A stretch of 64,000 nt of DNA from Marinobacter subterrani (GTDB taxonomy: Bacteria; Pseudomonadota; Gammaproteobacteria; Pseudomonadales; Oleiphilaceae): positions 806,001 through 870,000 of the forward strand of contig NZ_LFBU01000001.1 in the NCBI RefSeq assembly GCF_001045555.1, written 5' to 3'. The notes below the pieces were generated by a model. The model searched no databases. It was not told the DNA's origin and worked only from the letters and a program-made list of their open reading frames with translations. Position numbers and translations under genes: made by a program. Shown piece by piece: positions 34,170-43,500 of this stretch. Within the stretch, counting starts at the first letter, position 1; every line of letters begins with the position of its first letter.

Positions 34170-35639
34170 TCATGACGATTTCTCAGAACCAGCTTTCCTT
34201 TTAATACGCGATTTGACCAACCCGTGGAGATCCGTCAACGCAGGGAGTTTCATGCCTATTGCCAAACCGATGTACAAAACCACACCAGCGAGGACCTGAA
34301 TCAACAATTCAACTAACGGTTTCTCTAAATCTAAATAAAAGCCAATCAAAAACACGGGTACCGCCATCAAACTTGCTGCAATTAATGTCGGCAACAAGGC
34401 TCTGAAAAAATCCAGCAACCGCAGTCCGATCAAAGATCCGGCGCGGGACAGAGTAATCTGAGTATTTATGAGAACAGCTACCAGCGATCCTGTCGCAATC
34501 CCGACAAGCCCCCAGGGCAAACCAATAACCACACCAAGAATTGCAATTGGTCTGGTCACGAGATTAACCCGGAACTGAAGCTTCGACGCACCCTGGGAAA
34601 GATAGACAGAGCCCGTAATGGTTACGATCGACGATGCGATACCTGCAATAGAAAGGATCCGAATGATCGGGATCATCGCAGCCCACTGCTCACCTAAAAC
34701 GCCTACGACAAAGTTATCTGCCACAGCCATCATGCCTAACATCATTGGAAAGGTTGCAAGAGCAATTGCCTGAGTGCTCCTCAAGTAGACTCTCCTCACC
34801 CTTGCAACGTCGTCTTGCACCATGCTGAGGGCCGGGAACATCACATTCCCGACCACGTGCGATATGTTTTTCAGAGGTAGCAGTAAAAGAGTTTGGGCTC
34901 TGCCCAAAATCCCAACGGCGTCACTCCCCAGATAGCGACCAGCCAAAAGTTTATCGACCGTGCGTGCCCCGTACTGGATCATCTGTGTACCAAAGACATA
35001 CATGCTGAAATTCACCAAACCTTTGAGAGCGCTGAAACTAAACGCCAGCCGAGGTATCCAACGGCAGGACAAACAAATAACTAGAGTTGTCACCACACTG
35101 CTAGCGACGGCTTGCCATGCCAAGGCCCAAAATCCATAACCAACCACGGCCATATAAACGGCCAGAGCCCCGGCGCAAAGCATCCCCAGAAGATTTGCAA
35201 TAGCGACATAGCCAAAATGCAGCTCTCTTGCGAGCCGGTTTCCAGGAACCAGGCGAATTGCGTCCAGGACGAACTGAAGCGAGAGGATTTTTGCAATTAA
35301 TGACAATTCCTCCCGCTGGTAAAAGGCTGCAATCCAGTCGGAACTGATGAAAATGAGTCCAGTGAAGAAAAGCCCAAGCCCGAGGTTAGTCCAGAATACT
35401 GTGGAGTAATCCAGCTCTGTCACATCCTTTTTTTGAATCAGGGCTGAGCCCAAGCCGACATCTGCTAATAAACCGGCAAACCCCGTGAACACCGCGACCA
35501 TAGTGATAAGGCCAAAATCGTCAGGGGTAAGCAAACGGGCGAGAGTTATGGTGTAGCCAAGAGAAACCAGCTGAATGACCACCCGACTACCACCACTTAT
35601 CGCGACAGCATTTACTACTCTGTTTTTGTATTCACTCAC
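34170..35639 (-). CDS. Oligosaccharide flippase (Wzx/WzxC-like)
   Basis: A 489-aa polytopic membrane protein with 12 or more predicted helices. The N-terminal region (VVNAVAISGGSRVVIQLVSL, LLTPDDFGLITMVAVF) matches the RfbX/WzxC family of polysaccharide flippases, which move undecaprenyl-linked repeat units across the inner membrane. GTG start at 35639, with AGGAT about nine bases upstream. It is the only flippase in the window, so it probably serves the whole locus, with the O-antigen-ligase-like protein at 40328 as polymerase. Confidence 0.93.
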   Translation of the reverse strand: MSEYKNRVVNAVAISGGSRVVIQLVSLGYTITLARLLTPDDFGLITMVAVFTGFAGLLADVGLGSALIQKKDVTELDYSTVFWTNLGLGLFFTGLIFISSDWIAAFYQREELSLIAKILSLQFVLDAIRLVPGNRLARELHFGYVAIANLLGMLCAGALAVYMAVVGYGFWALAWQAVASSVVTTLVICLSCRWIPRLAFSFSALKGLVNFSMYVFGTQMIQYGARTVDKLLAGRYLGSDAVGILGRAQTLLLLPLKNISHVVGNVMFPALSMVQDDVARVRRVYLRSTQAIALATFPMMLGMMAVADNFVVGVLGEQWAAMIPIIRILSIAGIASSIVTITGSVYLSQGASKLQFRVNLVTRPIAILGVVIGLPWGLVGIATGSLVAVLINTQITLSRAGSLIGLRLLDFFRALLPTLIAASLMAVPVFLIGFYLDLEKPLVELLIQVLAGVVLYIGLAIGMKLPALTDLHGLVKSRIKRKAGSEKSS

Positions 35640-35660
35640 GGATGAGTATCCTAATTACCT

Positions 35661-36950
35661 TCATCTGTGATCGCTCTCTGAAATATCCGGCAACAAATTC
35701 ACAACCTCAAAGGCCGCTGTTCTCAAATGGGCAACTTTCTTCTCTATTATTTTTCTCACAACTTCGTAGTCATCAATGGCCGTTTTAACCAATGAGATAA
35801 GCTTTTCACCGGAAAGGGAATCGACATCAGTATATTGATTTTCCATCTCCAGCCCCTCGAAGAGTTCAACCAGCTTGAATTCATAAGCAACCCCAATTGT
35901 CACAACACCCGCCACTAGAGCGAGAATGGCAGCATGCATTCGCGTGGCAATTACCAAGTCGAATTCGGAAATGTCTTCAATAAATTGATGGGGCTGACGG
36001 TTACGGGAATCGATCTTAATACTTTCTCTGAGATCAGGCGATACCATATCCGCTATGATTTTCGCTTCTCTTGAGTCGTCCGTCCAGTATGATTCTATGC
36101 CCTGGCACGTTGAAATAAATACCACTTCACAGGACATAGTTTTTATTAACTCACTAGCCAAACAAGAAATTGAGTGCCGATACAACTCCTTTTTTTCTTC
36201 GTTAAAAAATTCAAGAGACCTAACCGATATGGCTACCTTTCGTATAGTCTGTCCATCGCTGGAAAACTTCGCCCTGGCACCGGAGGCAAGGGCAAACGCA
36301 GCGTCTGGGACAACATGCACATTTCCCGCTTTGCACCCTATTTCTCGCGTGTTCTCCAGTGAACGCTGATCCCTTAGAAGTAATAAATCAACCCTTTCAA
36401 AAATCTTACGAAACTCAAGAACGTTCTTAGGGTTGGTAAATGGCCCCAAACTCTGAGTAAACAATACAATGGGGACCTCCGCAGCCAGGGCCAGCTTAAA
36501 TTCAAAAATCCTAGGTTCCAGATTGTAATTTTCGACTAAATAAGTACCACCAGCGCTAACGATTATATCAGCGTTATTGTACCTTTTAAGTCTTTCAAAC
36601 AAGCTTCTTCCTATAACAACTCTAACAAGGCTCTGGGGAAATCCTAACTTTAAGAGTGTTAATGAAAACCTACAGATAAAATAACGCCCCCTATTGAACC
36701 AATGCCCATAACCTACTTTTTTAAGTACTTTTTTTATTGAACTATCAGATGGACCATTAAAAATAGAGGATGCAAATTCCGCCCACGGGCGGTGGCGCTT
36801 CGCGGCTTCTGCGGCAGTATCGAAAACCATTATCGAACAAGACGCACCATATTTCTCTTCTAGAACATTCATCATGCCCTGTAGGATAGCGGCATCACCA
36901 AGATTCAACGAAACCTGATTTATAACTACGATCTTGATGTTATTTTTCAT
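35661..36950 (-). CDS. Polysaccharide pyruvyl transferase
   Basis: A 429-aa protein with the pyruvyl-transferase pattern: VSLNLGDAAILQGMMN at the N-terminus, IVSAGGTYLVENYN, IVLFTQSLGPF and IATRMHAAILALVAG near the C-terminus. ATG 36950 is preferred to TTG 36956. It overlaps the upstream sulfotransferase gene by 11 bp. This is the intact pyruvyl transferase of the locus, in contrast to the IS-split one; the two are distinct subfamilies by length and sequence. GC content is lower than in the flanking core genes. Confidence 0.88.
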   Translation of the reverse strand: MKNNIKIVVINQVSLNLGDAAILQGMMNVLEEKYGASCSIMVFDTAAEAAKRHRPWAEFASSIFNGPSDSSIKKVLKKVGYGHWFNRGRYFICRFSLTLLKLGFPQSLVRVVIGRSLFERLKRYNNADIIVSAGGTYLVENYNLEPRIFEFKLALAAEVPIVLFTQSLGPFTNPKNVLEFRKIFERVDLLLLRDQRSLENTREIGCKAGNVHVVPDAAFALASGARAKFSSDGQTIRKVAISVRSLEFFNEEKKELYRHSISCLASELIKTMSCEVVFISTCQGIESYWTDDSREAKIIADMVSPDLRESIKIDSRNRQPHQFIEDISEFDLVIATRMHAAILALVAGVVTIGVAYEFKLVELFEGLEMENQYTDVDSLSGEKLISLVKTAIDDYEVVRKIIEKKVAHLRTAAFEVVNLLPDISESDHR

Positions 36951-37725
36951 AACCAAATTCTTCCATCATAGATGCACAAATGGAATTTATTTTATCTAAC
37001 TGTCTAACTGCATAAAAATCTACCCATGTGACCTTTGAATTACCTTTAGGTTGAAACTGGACATCTTGAATACTTTTAGCAGACCGCAACTTTTCATATC
37101 CTAATTTAATTGCCAGCTCATCAATCACTTCCTTCTTGTTCCGATTAAACTCTTCATATCTAATCAAAACCGAAGTATCTTGATTATTAGATATTATTTC
37201 GGCAATCATAGCCCATCTGTTGGCGAGAACTTCAATATAGTCGTCACCGGCGATATCCGGGTATTCACCTTTTAATAGCGACTTCCAACCGAACGGTAAA
37301 TCGAGTTGGTCTAACGTTACCTTAGATGGATCACCCGGTAAATTAAGCCTGTTAAGTATTGATCGAATGGTATCCCGGGGATCTCGAATGATGGAAACAA
37401 TCTTCATATTTGGAAACACACTGCGAAGGTCTGTAAGCATCATCGGAAAATGAGGATCTTTTATAACAATAGAACGAAAAAACTGGGGGTGGGACTTAAC
37501 CAACTGGTGAAATGAAATCTCTCTTTTTTCCAATCTAATTCGAGCATTAACATCAATTAGATTTATCTGATGAAGAGGATCACTACTAACATCTCGATTT
37601 ATCGTCGCACCTAGAATCTTAGCCACAGCAGTTGTACCGGATTTATGCATTCCTGCCAGAACGATTTTCGGTTCTTTTCGGCAAAGAAAATTCTTAAGGC
37701 TTGAACTTCTCCGATTTTTAAACAC
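36940..37725 (-). CDS. Sulfotransferase family protein
   Basis: A 261-aa PAPS-dependent sulfotransferase. The 5'-phosphosulfate loop is IVLAGMHKSGTTAVAKIL (residues about 21-38), and the 3'-phosphate motif is SIIRDPRDTIRSIL near residue 112. GTG start at 37725 with GAGG upstream. It is AT-rich and next to a pyruvyl transferase, so it probably adds a sulfate ester to the polysaccharide; sulfated exopolysaccharides are common in marine bacteria. The acceptor is inferred. Confidence 0.88.
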   Translation of the reverse strand: MFKNRRSSSLKNFLCRKEPKIVLAGMHKSGTTAVAKILGATINRDVSSDPLHQINLIDVNARIRLEKREISFHQLVKSHPQFFRSIVIKDPHFPMMLTDLRSVFPNMKIVSIIRDPRDTIRSILNRLNLPGDPSKVTLDQLDLPFGWKSLLKGEYPDIAGDDYIEVLANRWAMIAEIISNNQDTSVLIRYEEFNRNKKEVIDELAIKLGYEKLRSAKSIQDVQFQPKGNSKVTWVDFYAVRQLDKINSICASMMEEFGYEK

Positions 37726-38397
37726 CTATTACCTCTACCAGTATATCTATTTCAAAGGCTTTATTGGTATAGTGATATTACAACCCAATACTCTATTCCT
37801 AAAAGTCAATCCATAATTAACTTCGGAAAAGTTGTATTCGCCGGCACAACGATAAATTAAACACATTACTGGAGAGGTGGAAAGCGGAGACTATTAGAAA
37901 AGATCTCATCAAACCTCCTTTGTTTGACTTCATGCAGCCTAATCTATCGATAAACCCTAACGATTGTTAAACCACATACTAGGTGACCTAAGCCCGTTCA
38001 GCAATAGAAATCAACACTGTTTGTCAAAATGTTGATCGTAATTTCATTATCAGAAGATGTAACCTCAATTTCAAAGAACCAAGCGGACCGGCAAGCTCTT
38101 GACCCTGGCAACTGGTGGATCAAGGCATCTGCGGGAGCATTCTTCCGCAGCTCGAAAAAGCTGGCCAACGAAGGCCCAAATCATACGGGTATGGGAGGCG
38201 TCAATCTAGGGACCTTTGAGCCCCCCCGATTCAATGCTTTGTGATGTAAGGTCGATCGGGCGACGTTCCGCACACGAAATTAGTGAACCACCTCTCGACC
38301 AGTCACAAGCAGTAACCGAATTGCAACCCGACAAAACGCAATATTTTGTCAAATCGCATATAATGGTCCCTCGAACCAGCTTGGGAGCATGATCGAC
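37726..38397. other. AT-rich intergenic region without a supported gene
   Basis: About 670 bp between the sulfotransferase and the secreted protein gene. A 71-codon frame at 38029-38244 resembles nothing I recognise. The last 80 bases hold a perfect -10 hexamer TATAAT (38359-38364) but no good -35, so a promoter for the next gene is possible but weakly supported. The region may be decayed accessory DNA. Confidence 0.5.
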
Positions 38398-39261
38398 ATG
38401 GCATTTTTCAGACCCTTCACCACACTCGCTGTCGCCACTCTCTTCGCCAGTGCTGCCCTTGGCCAGCCACTGATAGTGGATTCATTTGAATCCGGGGACA
38501 TGTCGGCAACAAACGAAGATGGCTTCGACTGGGGTGCAAACAATCGAACATCCGTTGTCACCGCTGATGCTGCCGTCTATAACAACAAGACGATAGAAAA
38601 CCCGATTGGCAGTGACCAAAATTGGAATCCCAAGGATGGTGAACACAGCTTACGATTTCGATACCCGGCTGGGCAGCCCATGGCCGAACAGCGATTCAAT
38701 CTGGGCAAACACTACAGAGACGTCTGGGTGACTTACTGGATCAGAGTTCCTTTTAATTTCACACAAGGGTCGCTAAACAGTAAATTCTTAGCACTGTGGC
38801 CATCAACCTACGATCGTCCAGGTACCGTCACTTGGCAAACGCGTCCGAACGGGAATGGCGGTGCCAATCTCGTATATCAGGATGGCGGTGTAACAGGCGG
38901 GGAGATTGGTTCAGCCGCCTTCATATCAGTTCCTGACGACAGGGGGCGCTGGATGCAGGTTGCCGCCCACGTCAAGGCATCCTCAGGCCCAAGCGCCAAT
39001 GATGGGATAATCCAGTTATTCCGCCGATGGGAAGGCGCAGATTCATTCACCAAGATACATGAAAAGCTAACTGCTGATACTTGGGATGACAGCAGTAGTC
39101 AGCAAGGTTTATCTCAAGGCTACATTATGGGATGGGCAAATGACCCTTATGATCAAGATACTGAATGGTTGCTTGATGAGTTCGCCGTTTATACTGAATC
39201 ACCAATCGATAATGTTTTCATCAGCGAAAGGCCGAACCCACCCACACTTACCCTACGATAG
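38398..39261 (+). CDS. Secreted polysaccharide-lyase-like protein (putative)
   Basis: A 287-aa protein with a clear signal peptide (MAFFRPFTTLAVATLFASAALG). The mature part has repeated beta-strand segments such as VTYWIRVPFNFT, GRWMQVAAHVKAS and WLLDEFAVYTES, which recall concanavalin-like polysaccharide lyases (heparin-lyase or alginate-lyase type). I cannot name the family with certainty. ATG 38398 is used because GGGAG is 10 bases upstream; ATG 38389 is too close to it. It lacks a PEP-CTERM tail, so it is probably released. Such an enzyme inside a glycan locus could trim or release the polysaccharide. Confidence 0.65.
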   Translation: MAFFRPFTTLAVATLFASAALGQPLIVDSFESGDMSATNEDGFDWGANNRTSVVTADAAVYNNKTIENPIGSDQNWNPKDGEHSLRFRYPAGQPMAEQRFNLGKHYRDVWVTYWIRVPFNFTQGSLNSKFLALWPSTYDRPGTVTWQTRPNGNGGANLVYQDGGVTGGEIGSAAFISVPDDRGRWMQVAAHVKASSGPSANDGIIQLFRRWEGADSFTKIHEKLTADTWDDSSSQQGLSQGYIMGWANDPYDQDTEWLLDEFAVYTESPIDNVFISERPNPPTLTLR

Positions 39262-39280
39262 CTGAAATTCGCATCTTCAA

Positions 39281-39328
39281 TAGCGTGGACTCTGCCCCAA
39301 CACGATGATGTTTTGGCTGTCCACGCTA
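39281..39328. terminator. Long inverted repeat between convergent genes
   Basis: TAGCGTGGAC (39281-39290) and GTCCACGCTA (39319-39328) are perfect 10-bp arms around a 28-base loop that can itself pair further (CCCCAACA with TGTTTTGG, two mismatches). It lies 19 bp after the stop of the secreted protein and 26 bp before the stop of the convergent GT2 gene. No T-run is present, so a bidirectional terminator is likely but not certain. Confidence 0.5.
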
Positions 39329-39354
39329 ATCCAGCAGGCAAGCCACTAAGGTAT

Positions 39355-40275
39355 CTAATAATTTTTTGCCCTGCCTTTAATCGCTCTAAATAATGAAATA
39401 AATCTTGCAATGAAATAAACATAATTCAATATGGAATTTTGCAAAATAAGATTTTTCCTAGCCCCCCTAAAGCGCATCTCACTAATAATCAGATTAAGCC
39501 CTAAAAATAAAAAAATAAGCACTAAAAAAACGATGTATTTCCCACTTACTAAAAAACCTAAGAGTATAAGATGGGCGAGACCATAAGCGATTGCCATTAA
39601 CGCGATCCTTGAATTTAAGAAAGCATTAAGGCTCATAAAGTCTCCCTCTCCATGCCAACACTCTCTATTCATAAAGCTTCTTATGTCCGTCGGATAACCT
39701 AAGTGTATAGACTTCAATTTAGAATCTGGCTGATACTTTATCTCCGGGTCAATTTTTGCTCTATTACAAAAGTCTACATCCTCTCCTGTTTTCAATTTAG
39801 GATTAAATCCACATAACTTATCAAATGCATCACGCGAAGCAATCAAATTCCCCCCGTTTATATGAGTGCTTTTCATATTATCAAACCAACATCGCTCTAT
39901 CCAAGATGAGTCTTCTCTTATACCGTACTGGAAACCAGTTACAAAAGGCGCGACTTTGGATTTGCATAAAATTGAAATACGTGAACCCCAGTCACCCTCC
40001 AATACAACATCAGCATCAATGAAAGCGAGCACTTCTCCCTTAGCATACTCTACTCCAATATTCCGTGCCTGGGCTACGGAGGTACGGGAAATATTAATTA
40101 CTCTGACCTGAGAAAAAGATGAAGCTACGGTAGCGGTATTGTCTGTTGACCCATTATTTATTATAATAACCTCGTAAATTAAACCTTTTCCATTAAGCGC
40201 CATTGATATGGAAGAGCAGCAGGAAGCTATATAGTCCTCTTCATTAAACGCTGGAACTATTATCGACAAATCCAT
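39355..40275 (-). CDS. Family 2 glycosyltransferase
   Basis: A 306-aa GT-A enzyme starting LSIIVPAFNEEDYI, with EVIIINNGSTDNTA and AFIDADVVLEGDW (DxD region), then a C-terminal pair of transmembrane helices. ATG 40275 with GGGAGA upstream is preferred to the TTG at 40293. It is AT-rich (roughly a third GC), unlike the flanking core genes, suggesting transfer. It lies between the Wzy-like polymerase and the secreted protein gene. Confidence 0.88.
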   Translation of the reverse strand: MDLSIIVPAFNEEDYIASCCSSISMALNGKGLIYEVIIINNGSTDNTATVASSFSQVRVINISRTSVAQARNIGVEYAKGEVLAFIDADVVLEGDWGSRISILCKSKVAPFVTGFQYGIREDSSWIERCWFDNMKSTHINGGNLIASRDAFDKLCGFNPKLKTGEDVDFCNRAKIDPEIKYQPDSKLKSIHLGYPTDIRSFMNRECWHGEGDFMSLNAFLNSRIALMAIAYGLAHLILLGFLVSGKYIVFLVLIFLFLGLNLIISEMRFRGARKNLILQNSILNYVYFIARFISLFRAIKGRAKNY

Positions 40276-40327
40276 AAATCTCCCAAAAATCAAAAAAAAT
40301 CCGAAGATAATTTACATCCATACCGCT

Positions 40328-41584
40328 TCAATCTGACTTTTTAACAATATTAGTCAGTGCAACCAATAAAGAAAGATGGATCCATAAAAATGGATAATAA
40401 GCTACAGTCACAAACTGCCCCGCAACGGTAAATCCGAGAAGTGAAATATTCAACCCCAAACCGATATTTTTTATAAAATAAATAGCTCCTTTATCTATAT
40501 CACGGGCCTTAATTACGGCCAATATTAACATACTAATGAATATAAAAAGTCCAATTAATCCTGCATCTGTCCCTACCTGAATAAAAATATTATGCGGCAA
40601 TTCCACTCGGTCAACTAACAAATCTTCCGGGTAATACCGAGCAAAGTATGGAGCGAAATTAAAATATCCCACACCGAGGATCGGGTTATCCTTAATCATT
40701 TCAAGTCCATTTTCCAGATAAATAATTCTTTGGCGCGAAGTTCTATCCTCCCCCATAGAGTCGAAGCGCTCTTTCTGGGCATCCGGCAGGAATGTCCAGA
40801 TCAAAAATATCGAAACGAGCAAGGAAACAAGAACTTTTGGTTTAAATACTACCTTATAATTCATAAAAACAAGCTGTACGGCTAGAGCAATCTGTCCCCC
40901 GCGGGAACTGGAGCCAAGAATAACCATAACTGCTGTAATGGGCATCAGCATCAACAGGCGATACCATATTTTGCTTACATAGGGTTTAAGCGAATGCGCA
41001 AAAACCCAGGCGATCGGCCAAAATACAAGCATCTGGATCGCTAGCTCGCCGGAATTCTGGAAAAAGCCCTCCGGCCCCATCAACCCCCAGTCAGTAAAAC
41101 CAAAACCTCGCTTTGCCCATGTGATCGCAAGTGATAACGAAAGTTTGAAGGAGGCCAGAAAAAAGATGCACAAAAATATAAAAAATCTCTTTCTTGTATT
41201 TATGATATTTATAATTAGGAAGTAAATTATCACCCACAAATAATAATTATCCAGCTTTCCATAAGACACCGATGGGAAATAAGAAAACACACTGGACAAA
41301 AGAATTACGATCAGAAAAATAATCAGTAAAACATTTACCGGCGAAGAAACCCATCGAACCGTTCTGTCTGCGAAGCACCCGAAAAACGCTCCGATTAACG
41401 CCAACTGCGTCCAGGGGAGAAAATCTATGGCCGGATAGATTGATTGAGGACGCACATACTCGAAAAACAGATAAACGCAGATCATCCAGAAGGCAAAGCT
41501 TTCACCTTTGAAATATTGCCACATCCTACCGATCTTGAGGGAATAAAAATCCTCGTCGGCGATTTCTCTTACCTTTTTACGCAT
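40328..41584 (-). CDS. O-antigen ligase/Wzy-type polymerase
   Basis: A 418-aa membrane protein with about ten helices and a large central periplasmic loop containing the Wzy_C-type segment ILGVGYFNFAPYF and LPHNIFIQVGTDAGLIG. This matches the O-antigen ligase/polymerase superfamily. In exosortase-A loci a protein of this family often polymerises repeat units or ligates glycans. The ATG at 41584 overlaps the phosphatase stop by 8 bp; a GTG at 41599 is possible. AT-rich composition again. Confidence 0.82.
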   Translation of the reverse strand: MRKKVREIADEDFYSLKIGRMWQYFKGESFAFWMICVYLFFEYVRPQSIYPAIDFLPWTQLALIGAFFGCFADRTVRWVSSPVNVLLIIFLIVILLSSVFSYFPSVSYGKLDNYYLWVIIYFLIINIINTRKRFFIFLCIFFLASFKLSLSLAITWAKRGFGFTDWGLMGPEGFFQNSGELAIQMLVFWPIAWVFAHSLKPYVSKIWYRLLMLMPITAVMVILGSSSRGGQIALAVQLVFMNYKVVFKPKVLVSLLVSIFLIWTFLPDAQKERFDSMGEDRTSRQRIIYLENGLEMIKDNPILGVGYFNFAPYFARYYPEDLLVDRVELPHNIFIQVGTDAGLIGLFIFISMLILAVIKARDIDKGAIYFIKNIGLGLNISLLGFTVAGQFVTVAYYPFLWIHLSLLVALTNIVKKSD

Positions 41585-42116
41585 AGAGCCCCCGGACACA
41601 TTCCATTACTTTGGACTCACACCGTGTGAAAAACACCGGGCAGCAATTGAAGGGATCGTGGATATACGAGATGGGGTTTCGGCAGTAGCTGCCAGCCAGA
41701 ACCATGGAGTACCCCTTCCCTACTTTCTTCTCGAACTGATAAAGGTGGGAGGGTTCCATAACAACAATGAGATCCGAATCCCTGAACTCAAAATCCCGGA
41801 CATTTATTGTTTTATGATTTTCCAGGCTTAAGCCCTGCCCCAGGGCGAATTCACGGGCCCGGGGATCTGCAGGATAGGCATCGCCGCAATTCAGGCCGCA
41901 GGAGGCAGCCTCCATACCGAGGCTGCGGGCATAAACTTCCGCCAGAGGGCTCCGGCAGATGTTGCCACTGCAGATGAAAACGGTACGCCGGGAGGCAATG
42001 GAACCTGTGTCGCAGGAATACTTACGGTAGGCGCCTGACAATGCCAGCGCCCGATGATAGAAAAAACGGACAAATCCCTTTTTCGAGCCAAACCGCTCGT
42101 AAACCCACTGGCCCAA
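41577..42116 (-). CDS. Low-molecular-weight protein tyrosine phosphatase
   Basis: A 179-aa protein. The catalytic P-loop is FICSGNICRSPLAEVYA (CX5R; Cys49 to Arg55), and the general-acid region is DSDLIVVMEPSH with the Asp in place. About 44 residues precede the usual start of the domain, which is unusual. A TTG start at 42116 is supported by GGGAG eight bases upstream. Wzb-like phosphatases counteract tyrosine kinases that control chain length, but the kinase homologue at 53161 looks catalytically dead, so the target is unclear. Confidence 0.87.
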   Translation of the reverse strand: MGQWVYERFGSKKGFVRFFYHRALALSGAYRKYSCDTGSIASRRTVFICSGNICRSPLAEVYARSLGMEAASCGLNCGDAYPADPRAREFALGQGLSLENHKTINVRDFEFRDSDLIVVMEPSHLYQFEKKVGKGYSMVLAGSYCRNPISYIHDPFNCCPVFFTRCESKVMECVRGLYA

Positions 42117-42316
42117 CGCACAATCTCCCTGTAGTTCGAACCGAACGCTAACTGACTTCCCTTTATGCCTTCATCATGCCACAACTATGGTTCTCACTGT
42201 GACCCCATCAGGCCTTTTCCTGCACACAGGCATGGCGGTGATAGAATTCACAGTCATTATGCAGGATAATTGGCCAACAGTTGAACACTTGGTAAAAACA
42301 CAGGACGTTATTACCC

Positions 42317-43492
42317 ATGGAACCCAGAGTTCTGGTGCTGGATGGAAATCAGAGGGCGGCACTCGCTGCGGTTCGTTCGCTGGGTGGAAAAGGTTTGTGG
42401 GTGGCCGTTGGTGAGTCCTGTTCACCTTGCATGGCGGGTCTATCCCGCTTTTGCTGCCAAACCACAACCTACACAGATCCGTTTACCTCGCCCAGGCAAT
42501 TTTTTGAAGACCTTCTGAAACACATCCGTGAACTGAATATCACGTTTCTGCTTCCCATTACGGAGGCTACCGCCTACGTTGTTCTCGCCTACCGTAACGA
42601 ACTGCCTCAGCACGTTACTCTGCCCTTTGCTGAAACGGAGTCGGTAGAGCGGCTGGCCAACAAAAACCGTCTGTTTCAGCTTGCGCTTGACCAGGGCGTG
42701 CCGGTGCCGGAGACGATCTTCTGTGATCATGCTGAAGATGGCCTCAAGGCTCTCGAATCGATCGACCGGTTTCCCGTGGTGTTGAAGCCCTTTAAATCCA
42801 AAATTCTTGAGCCGGATGCCATTCTTGCAACGCAGGTTGTCATTGCGAACTCCCGCAAGGAAGCCGTCGATGCCTTGAACAGCCACTTTTTCTTTCAGTT
42901 TCCGTTCACTATACAATCGTTTGTAGAAGGCTCCGGCCAGGGCATTTTTGCGCTTTTCGACCACGGCGAACCTGTGTGTTTTTTCGCCCATCGCAGGCTT
43001 CGTGAGAAACCACCTGGCGGGGGCGTCAGCGTCCTTTGCGAATCGGCGCCCGTGGACGATCAGCTCCGAATGCATGCAGAAAAACTGCTTCGTTCGGTCG
43101 CCTGGCATGGCGTCGCCATGGTGGAATTTCGCGTCTCTGCAGATGGCACGGCGTACCTGATGGAAATAAATCCCAGGTTCTGGGGCTCATTGCAGTTAGC
43201 CATTGATTCCGGGGTCGACTTTCCCTGGTGGCTGTACCTGGCCAGCACAGGGCAGACTGTGCCGGAGGTACCGTGGCAACACCGACGGGTACGATGGCTG
43301 CTCGGCGACGTGGACCGGCTTTACCTGGTGTTGAAATCCTCATCAGACACATACAGCATCGGCAAAAAGCTGGTTGAGATCTTGCGGTTTTTCAAACCAG
43401 GCTGGCGAACCCGTCACGAGGTTAACCGCTGGCAAGACCTCCGCCCTTTCTGGTTTGAGCTGAAACAGTACTTACGCGCACTCAAAAGCTGA
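42317..43492 (+). CDS. ATP-grasp ligase
   Basis: A 391-aa protein of the ATP-grasp superfamily (carbamoyl-phosphate-synthase-like subdomain). The N-terminal part starts RVLVLDGNQRAALAAVRSLG; the ATP-grasp core includes VVLKPFKSK and the metal-binding MEINPRFWGSLQLAIDSG. ATP-grasp enzymes join a carboxylate to an amine or thiol through an acyl-phosphate. It is next to a second ATP-grasp gene; together they suggest peptide- or amino-acid-type bond formation on a glycan precursor, which is inference. The gene is divergent from the phosphatase across about 200 bp. Confidence 0.85.
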   Translation: MEPRVLVLDGNQRAALAAVRSLGGKGLWVAVGESCSPCMAGLSRFCCQTTTYTDPFTSPRQFFEDLLKHIRELNITFLLPITEATAYVVLAYRNELPQHVTLPFAETESVERLANKNRLFQLALDQGVPVPETIFCDHAEDGLKALESIDRFPVVLKPFKSKILEPDAILATQVVIANSRKEAVDALNSHFFFQFPFTIQSFVEGSGQGIFALFDHGEPVCFFAHRRLREKPPGGGVSVLCESAPVDDQLRMHAEKLLRSVAWHGVAMVEFRVSADGTAYLMEINPRFWGSLQLAIDSGVDFPWWLYLASTGQTVPEVPWQHRRVRWLLGDVDRLYLVLKSSSDTYSIGKKLVEILRFFKPGWRTRHEVNRWQDLRPFWFELKQYLRALKS

Positions 43493-43500
43493 CGCATTCT

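Noticed and set aside
38029..38244. Possible small gene of 71 codons
   Set aside because: No ribosome site or family resemblance; composition looks like decayed DNA.
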